Positions 59,997 to 64,000 of a DNA stretch of 64,000 bases are shown here, piece after piece. The position numbers were made by a program, and so were the translations under genes. Below the pieces are notes generated by a model. It saw only the letters and a list, made by a program, of their open reading frames with translations, did not search any database and was not told where the DNA came from. Source of the stretch: Micromonospora sp. C28SCA-DRY-2 (GTDB lineage Bacteria; Actinomycetota; Actinomycetes; Mycobacteriales; Micromonosporaceae). The DNA lies in the NCBI RefSeq assembly GCF_030519475.1, contig NZ_JAUMKD010000001.1, positions 1,426,001 to 1,490,000 of the forward strand. Reading direction: 5' to 3'. How positions within the stretch are numbered: position 1 is the stretch's first letter; every line of letters starts with the position of its first letter.

Positions 59997-61277
59997 TCAG
60001 GTTCTCGTGGACCGGGTGACGGCTGGTGAGGGGGCTTCCGGTGGTCGGCCCCAGGACTGGCGGGCGTCGGCCAGTGCCATGCCGAGGATTATCGCCACGG
60101 CGCCGGTGGCCGTGATCAACGGTGTGGTGAAGGCCAGCGGCAGTGCGGCGGCGGCCAGGGCGGCGATGCCGATGAGCCGGCGCCGGGAGAGCCGGTTGAA
60201 GACCACCCGTTCCAGGACGATCCGGCCTGCGACGTAGACGACCGGCCCGCCGAGGATCGCGACCAGCCAGGCCGGCCGCATCGGGTCGTCCGGGTGGGGC
60301 AGGACTATCTCGTAGCCGATGGCCACGAGCACGATGCCCAGGACCATCAGCATGTGGGCGCGCCCCGTGTTCCGACCGGCTCTGACCTGGTCTCCGGCCG
60401 AGTCGACGGCTTCGGGCAGCACCTGCCCGGCCCGGTAGTAGTAGATCCGCCACAGCAGCACCGTGGTGGCGAAGCCGACCAGGAGCGCCAGCGTCGAGGC
60501 CAGTGACACCGGTGTCTCGGTGTAGGTGATCCCCAGCGACAGCACGCTCTCGCCGAGCGCGATCAGCAGGAGCTGCTCGTACCGGTCGGCGAGGTGGTGG
60601 GTCTTGCTGGGTGCCCAGGCGCTGTCCAGTGTCCGCCTCATACCGGGCACCGGCCAGGAGGAGCGGGCGGCCAGGAGGTCGATCGTGATGGCCAGCGCCC
60701 ACAGGCCCACCCGTTTCCAGTCCTCGACCACGACGCCGGCCAGCCACGGCACGGCTGAGACGGTGAACCAGATCGCCGACCGAACGTTGAGGCTCCGCTG
60801 CGCACGAGCCCGCAGGAGGCTGATGAGCAGCAACGGTCGGCCCACCTGAAGGACCACGTACGGGACGGCGAAGGCGTAGCCGCGCTCGAAGAACGCGTAC
60901 GGCAGGGACGACGCCATGAACACCACGCCCAACGCGGTGAGCAGCACCATCACCTGGATGACGGGCCGGCGCGGGTCGAAGCGGCTGGTGATGTGGGCGG
61001 TGGTGGTCCACAGCCACATGATCGGCAGGACCAGCACCAGGACGTACAGCAGCCCGGCCCACCGCTGGCCGATGCTGTCGGCGGACAGGTCCGGCGCCAC
61101 CCGGGAGACGACGCCGGACAGGGCGAAGACCAGCACCAGGTCGAAGAAGAGCTCCAGGAAGTTGGCCCGCCGGCCGTCTCGCGCGGCGCTCGCCGGCTCC
61201 GCCGGCTCCTGGCCGGGTGGTGCGTCACGTCGCCGGGCACGCCCCTTCCGCCGGCCACCGGCCCCACCCTCGGTCAC
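59997..61277 (-). CDS. LtrA-family membrane protein
   Basis: A 426-residue multi-helix protein of the low-temperature-requirement A family: after a basic N-terminal arm, NFLELFFDLVLVFALSGVV (diagnostic), IMWLWTTTAHITSRFD, LLLISLLRARAQRS and ADRYEQLLLIALGESVLSLG. About eleven membrane helices. Function unknown beyond the Listeria name. GTG 61277 has AAGACT 6 nt upstream; TTG 61316 is weaker. Confidence 0.92.
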   Translation of the reverse strand: MTEGGAGGRRKGRARRRDAPPGQEPAEPASAARDGRRANFLELFFDLVLVFALSGVVSRVAPDLSADSIGQRWAGLLYVLVLVLPIMWLWTTTAHITSRFDPRRPVIQVMVLLTALGVVFMASSLPYAFFERGYAFAVPYVVLQVGRPLLLISLLRARAQRSLNVRSAIWFTVSAVPWLAGVVVEDWKRVGLWALAITIDLLAARSSWPVPGMRRTLDSAWAPSKTHHLADRYEQLLLIALGESVLSLGITYTETPVSLASTLALLVGFATTVLLWRIYYYRAGQVLPEAVDSAGDQVRAGRNTGRAHMLMVLGIVLVAIGYEIVLPHPDDPMRPAWLVAILGGPVVYVAGRIVLERVVFNRLSRRRLIGIAALAAAALPLAFTTPLITATGAVAIILGMALADARQSWGRPPEAPSPAVTRSTRT

Positions 61278-61396
61278 CGGTCCAGTCTTGGGCCCGCCGA
61301 CGCCACGCAGGGTCAAAAGCGCTGGTTGTCGATGCGGAAGACGGCGGTGCCCCCGGCAGGGTTCTCGGCAGTGACCTGATCAGCTTGGGATTTGTG

Positions 61397-61783
61397 TCAT
61401 CCGGCGCGATCGAGGCGGGCGGCGTTGTCGTACGACTCGCGGGCGTCGAGCAGTTCGTTCCAGTGCTGCTCGGCCCACGCGCAGGCGACCGCCATCGGTT
61501 CGAGCATGCTGCGACCCACCGGCGTCAGCTCGTACTCGACGTGCGGGGTGAGCTCGGCGTAGACGGTGCGCTTGACCAGACCGTCGCGTTCGAGGGAGCG
61601 CAGCGACTGGGTGAGGACCTTGGGGGTGACGCGGCGCAGCGGCACGCGCAGCTCGGAGAACCGGCGCGGCCCGTGCTCGAGGCAGCGGATGATGAGCGCC
61701 GCCCACTTGTCGCCGAATCGGATCGGATTGAGCGACGACGGGCACAGCTCGTCGAACATGTCGGCGGGCAGGGGTTGCCTCAT
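61397..61783 (-). CDS. HxlR-family transcriptional regulator
   Basis: A 128-residue winged-helix HxlR protein: CPSSLNPIRFGDKWAALIIRCLEHGPRRFSEL in pieces, RVTPKVLTQSLRSLERDGLVKRTVY. The Cys near residue 14 could be a redox sensor as in HypR. ATG 61783 has TATCGT 7 nt upstream. It is divergent from the redox pair downstream and probably represses it. Confidence 0.93.
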   Translation of the reverse strand: MRQPLPADMFDELCPSSLNPIRFGDKWAALIIRCLEHGPRRFSELRVPLRRVTPKVLTQSLRSLERDGLVKRTVYAELTPHVEYELTPVGRSMLEPMAVACAWAEQHWNELLDARESYDNAARLDRAG

Positions 61784-61886
61784 GGGCCTCACGATAGCTG
61801 GTATCCCGGTGGTAACCGCTGCCCTCGATAGCGTCGGCGAACCGGCCGGGCGCACGGGCTCCGGCCCTGGTGAGAGGCGTTCACTC

Positions 61887-62510
61887 ATGAACATCGTGAT
61901 CTTCGGTGCGGGCGGCCGGGCCGGGCGGCAGGCCGTCGCCGAGGCACGTCGGCGCGGCCACCAGGTCACTGCCGTGGTGCGCGACCCGGCACGCCACAGT
62001 GAGCTGGCCGACGTGCGGGTGGTGGCGGGCGACGTCACGGACGCGGTGAGCATCGCGGAGGCGGCCGCCGGGCATGACGCCGCCATCAGCGCGGCCGTGG
62101 ACCTGTCCGGGTCACCGCACGACTTCTTCACCGCGTCATCACGCGCCCTGGCCACCGGGCTGGCGAAGGCGGGCGTGCGCCGCCTGGTGGTGGTCGGCCT
62201 CGCATCGATCATGCCCGGGGCGTCCGGTGCCGCGCTGATGGACGAGCCCGGCTACCCGAACGAGTACCGCTCCTTCTACCTCGGCCACGCGGCAGGCCTT
62301 GAAGAGCTCCGTACCTGCGATCTCGACTGGGCGTACGTGGCTCCCGCGGGCGACTTCGACCATGACGGCACGCGCACCGGCCGCTACCGGCTCGCCGACC
62401 ACGGCGATGCGGCCAGCCGGATCAGCTACGCGGACTTCGCGATCGCGCTGCTCGACGACATCGACGCACCCCGCCACCACCGCGCCGCCGTGAGTGTCCG
62501 GGAGGCATGA
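61887..62510 (+). CDS. NAD(P)H-binding (atypical SDR) reductase
   Basis: A 207-residue NmrA/YhfK-like protein: MNIVIFGAGGRAGRQAVAEAR nucleotide loop (GAGGRAG), VRRLVVVGLASIMPG, RTCDLDWAYVAPAGDF. No YxxxK, as in the atypical SDR group that binds NADPH. ATG 61887 has GAGAGG 9 nt upstream. The stop overlaps the next start (ATGATGA, 62507-62510), so the two are coupled. Confidence 0.88.
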   Translation: MNIVIFGAGGRAGRQAVAEARRRGHQVTAVVRDPARHSELADVRVVAGDVTDAVSIAEAAAGHDAAISAAVDLSGSPHDFFTASSRALATGLAKAGVRRLVVVGLASIMPGASGAALMDEPGYPNEYRSFYLGHAAGLEELRTCDLDWAYVAPAGDFDHDGTRTGRYRLADHGDAASRISYADFAIALLDDIDAPRHHRAAVSVREA

Positions 62511-62977
62511 TGACCAAGGTCCACGACAGCCCGAACGCCTGGGTCGCCGAGCACATCCGCCGTTTCGAGGAGACCGGAGGCCGACCCCGGCCCGGCGTGA
62601 ACGACCTGCTCTTGACGACCCGAGGCCGGAAGACCGGCGAGCTGCGCCGCACCGCACTGGTCTACGCGCGCGACGGCGACCGCTACGTGCTGGCCGCCTC
62701 CAACCGCGGCTCGGACCACCATCCCGCGTGGTACCTCAACCTGCTCGCCGACCCGTACGTCACGGTGCAGGTCGGTACGGAGACCTTCACCGCACGCGCG
62801 CGCCCTGCCACCGCGGACGAGCGTCCACACCTATGGCGGCTGATGGTTTCCACCATGTCGGAGTACGCGGCCTACCAGCAGCGGATCACACGGGAGATCC
62901 CCGTGGTTGTCCTGGAACGTGTCCAAGACCTGAACGACGCTCGGGGCGACGGCAGCGCGTTTCGGGGTGGGACCTGA
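62507..62977 (+). CDS. F420/FMN-dependent nitroreductase-family (Ddn-like) protein
   Basis: A 156-residue deazaflavin-dependent split-barrel protein: NDLLLTTRGRKTGELRRTALVYARDGDRYVLAASNRGSDHHPAWYLNLLADP in pieces, the hallmark of Ddn/AclJ-type F420 enzymes of actinobacteria. It likely reduces quinones or nitro compounds. Start ATG 62507, or 62510 (M-M). Coupled to the NAD(P)H-binding protein and probably under HxlR control. Confidence 0.9.
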   Translation: MMTKVHDSPNAWVAEHIRRFEETGGRPRPGVNDLLLTTRGRKTGELRRTALVYARDGDRYVLAASNRGSDHHPAWYLNLLADPYVTVQVGTETFTARARPATADERPHLWRLMVSTMSEYAAYQQRITREIPVVVLERVQDLNDARGDGSAFRGGT

Positions 62978-63190
62978 TCTCCTCGTCGGTTCGGGGGCGC
63001 AGCCGCGAGGTCTTCACGATCGTGTGTCTCCTCAGCGTGGCCGGCCGGCCCGGCCGATGCCGGCGGTAGGTCGCCGGCAGGCCGGGGCCGGACCGGCGCG
63101 GCCCGCTCGCGGGGCGCCTTGAAGATGACGAGACGATCGGGCACGCAAGCCCGGAAGGCCGACCATTGATCGTTGATCAAGGCTGTGACC
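62978..63190. other. 213-nt region between Ddn-like gene and tRNA fragment
   Basis: No gene seen. It ends with the palindrome TTGATC-GTT-GATCAA (63166-63180). By tRNA orientation this is the original chromosome downstream of tRNA-Arg. Confidence 0.45.
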
Positions 63191-63235
63191 TGGTGCCCCC
63201 GGCAGGATTCGAACCTGCGACACACGGTTTAGGAA
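63191..63235 (-). other. Integration scar: 3' fragment of tRNA-Arg(CCU), probable attL/attR core
   Basis: On the minus strand the last 45 nt of a tRNA are intact: anticodon loop TTCCTAA, ACCG, the variable region, T-arm GGTTCGAATCC, and acceptor 3' strand GGGGGC-A-CCA. The 5' side is not tRNA: the base pairs CGGT expected before TTCCTAA are replaced by CACAC, and no acceptor 5' strand follows. This is the typical product of tyrosine integrases cutting at the anticodon loop. The arms CACAC/GTGTG (63221-63225, 63236-63240) flank the crossover region as an inverted repeat. The element should lie to the right. Confidence 0.82.
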
Positions 63236-63597
63236 GTGTGGATACGGCCGCATGTCGCACGGCAGCGACCTGGCTCGACCTGCGCAGCCACGTCGGCAGG
63301 CACCTCCAGGAGCTGACCGCCGTTGACCGTCGTCTCCCATCCCAACGGGCACGCAAGGGGCACGCGGGCACGGGCCGACTGTCAGCTTGGGAATTGTCGA
63401 TCTCCGGCAGGCCACGGGCATGACGGCCTGGTCTCGGCGGTCTCGCGTGGCCTCGGCTGGCCCCTGTTGTCCTCGCGCAATGGCACGCTAATGGCACGCC
63501 GGGTTGCTCCCTCGACGGCCAGCCATGACCGATTGAGGCACCCAGGTACTGGCAGCCGGAGGCGAGAGTAGACGCCGGTGCCCCATACTTAGATCAC
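63236..63597. other. 362-nt element-edge region without gene
   Basis: No coding potential with a start and ribosome site on either strand. It contains repeated GGCACGC motifs (about 63350-63500) of a kind I associate with the ends of integrated elements, and less G+C than the chromosome to the left. Confidence 0.45.
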
Positions 63598-64000
63598 ATG
63601 ACCACCGATAATGGTGCCCTTCCGGTGCTGGTCATCGACGGGGCCTCCTTCTCCGATCTCGACGGCTTCGCCCGCGAGTTCTCGCGGCTGCTCTGCCACT
63701 GGACGTGGAACGGAAATTTGGACGCCTTCAATGACATTCTGCGAGGGGGGTTCGGGACGCCTGAAGACGGATGGGTACTGAGGTGGGTCAACTCCGATCT
63801 GTCTCGGGTCGCACTCGGCTACGACGCCACCGTCAGATGGTTGGAGCAGATGCTCCAGCCTGCCACCCGTCGCACCGGGCGAGTATCACGGCCAGGATCA
63901 GCAACGCGCGACGCGGCGAGGGGCCGACGCTGTTCGACGAAATCGTCGAGATCATCCGTGACCACGGCGCAGGCGGCGACGAGTCCGAAGACGGCATCGT
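63598..64000 (+). pseudogene. Barstar-family inhibitor gene, frameshifted and cut by window edge
   Basis: ATG 63598 has CATACT 8 nt upstream. The first 87 codons give a barstar-like protein: LPVLVIDGASFSDLDGFAREF, GNLDAFNDILRGGFGTPEDGW, WVNSDLSRVALGYDAT. At 63856-63860 the family match moves to another frame, continuing TGC CAC CCG TCG (CHPSHR) at 63861, then NARRGEGPTLFDEIVEIIRDHG and ESEDGI at the edge. One missing base (or two extra) near CAGCC explains it. Barstar proteins inhibit ribonucleases of the barnase type and often guard toxins. A sequencing error cannot be excluded. Confidence 0.72.

Noticed and set aside
62872..63225. 117-codon minus-strand ORF over the tRNA fragment
   Set aside because: It reads through tRNA sequence and antisense of the Ddn-like gene; no conserved domain.
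63191..63260. Complete tRNA gene
   Set aside because: Only the 3' half is present: the sequence before the anticodon loop does not pair and no acceptor 5' strand exists.

Overview
The window is very GC-rich chromosome of a high-GC actinobacterium, most probably Micromonosporaceae (Micromonospora-like). The evidence is codon use saturated with G/C at third positions, frequent GTG starts, a SigE-family sigma factor, DUF3117, DUF6758, DUF4190 and HTTM proteins, a F420-type nitroreductase, TatB next to HtrA, and korAB. No rRNA, CRISPR array, transposase or complete tRNA is visible. The genus is an inference.

Layout. 1-14.7 kb: end of a HAMP/GAF sensor, folate salvage ligase, FmdB zinc ribbon, CpaB-like protein behind two perfect DnaA boxes, Fur-type regulator, an 18-bp tandem repeat, MpaB-like oxygenase, RecB-like nuclease, MarC, PHP phosphoesterase, a SigE-family sigma factor coupled to a membrane partner, and an rRNA/tRNA methyltransferase. 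14.7-27.6 kb: MaoC hydratase, thioredoxin behind an exact SigR-type promoter, an HTTM/DCC1 group, and a radical SAM protein with an intein at its iron-sulfur cysteine and a LexA-like box at its start. This stretch also holds an acyl-CoA dehydrogenase behind a palindrome and a CitE-like lyase, which with MaoC resemble scattered ethylmalonyl-CoA pathway genes. 27.6-33.3 kb: KimA-like APC permease, EamA exporter, HAD hydrolase, PhzF protein.

33.3-47.7 kb keeps the gene order and relative orientation of the mycobacterial folP2-tagA-DUF3117-O-methyltransferase-htrA-tatB-mrp-DUF1003-MgtE region. gpgS, the glycogen genes and sigE/rseA are absent, folP2 is inverted, and pepA, a paaX/enoyl-CoA hydratase pair, a sterol-desaturase-like gene and a SRPBCC gene are added. 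47.7-63 kb: a lone nuoA, a cell-surface protein, korAB with a coupled upstream ORF, a MarR/azoreductase divergon, a K+ channel with an RCK domain, a ClgR-like regulator followed by clpP, and mostly monocistronic enzymes ending with an HxlR-controlled redox pair.

63.19-64 kb: a 45-nt 3' fragment of tRNA-Arg(CCU) looks like an integration scar. By orientation, DNA to its right should be the edge of an integrated element. Its first gene is a frameshifted barstar-family gene.

A recurring theme is a TANNNT-like hexamer 6-8 nt before the start codon with no Shine-Dalgarno sequence, in roughly twenty genes. It suggests widespread leaderless transcripts. Overlapping GTGA/ATGA junctions mark translationally coupled pairs.
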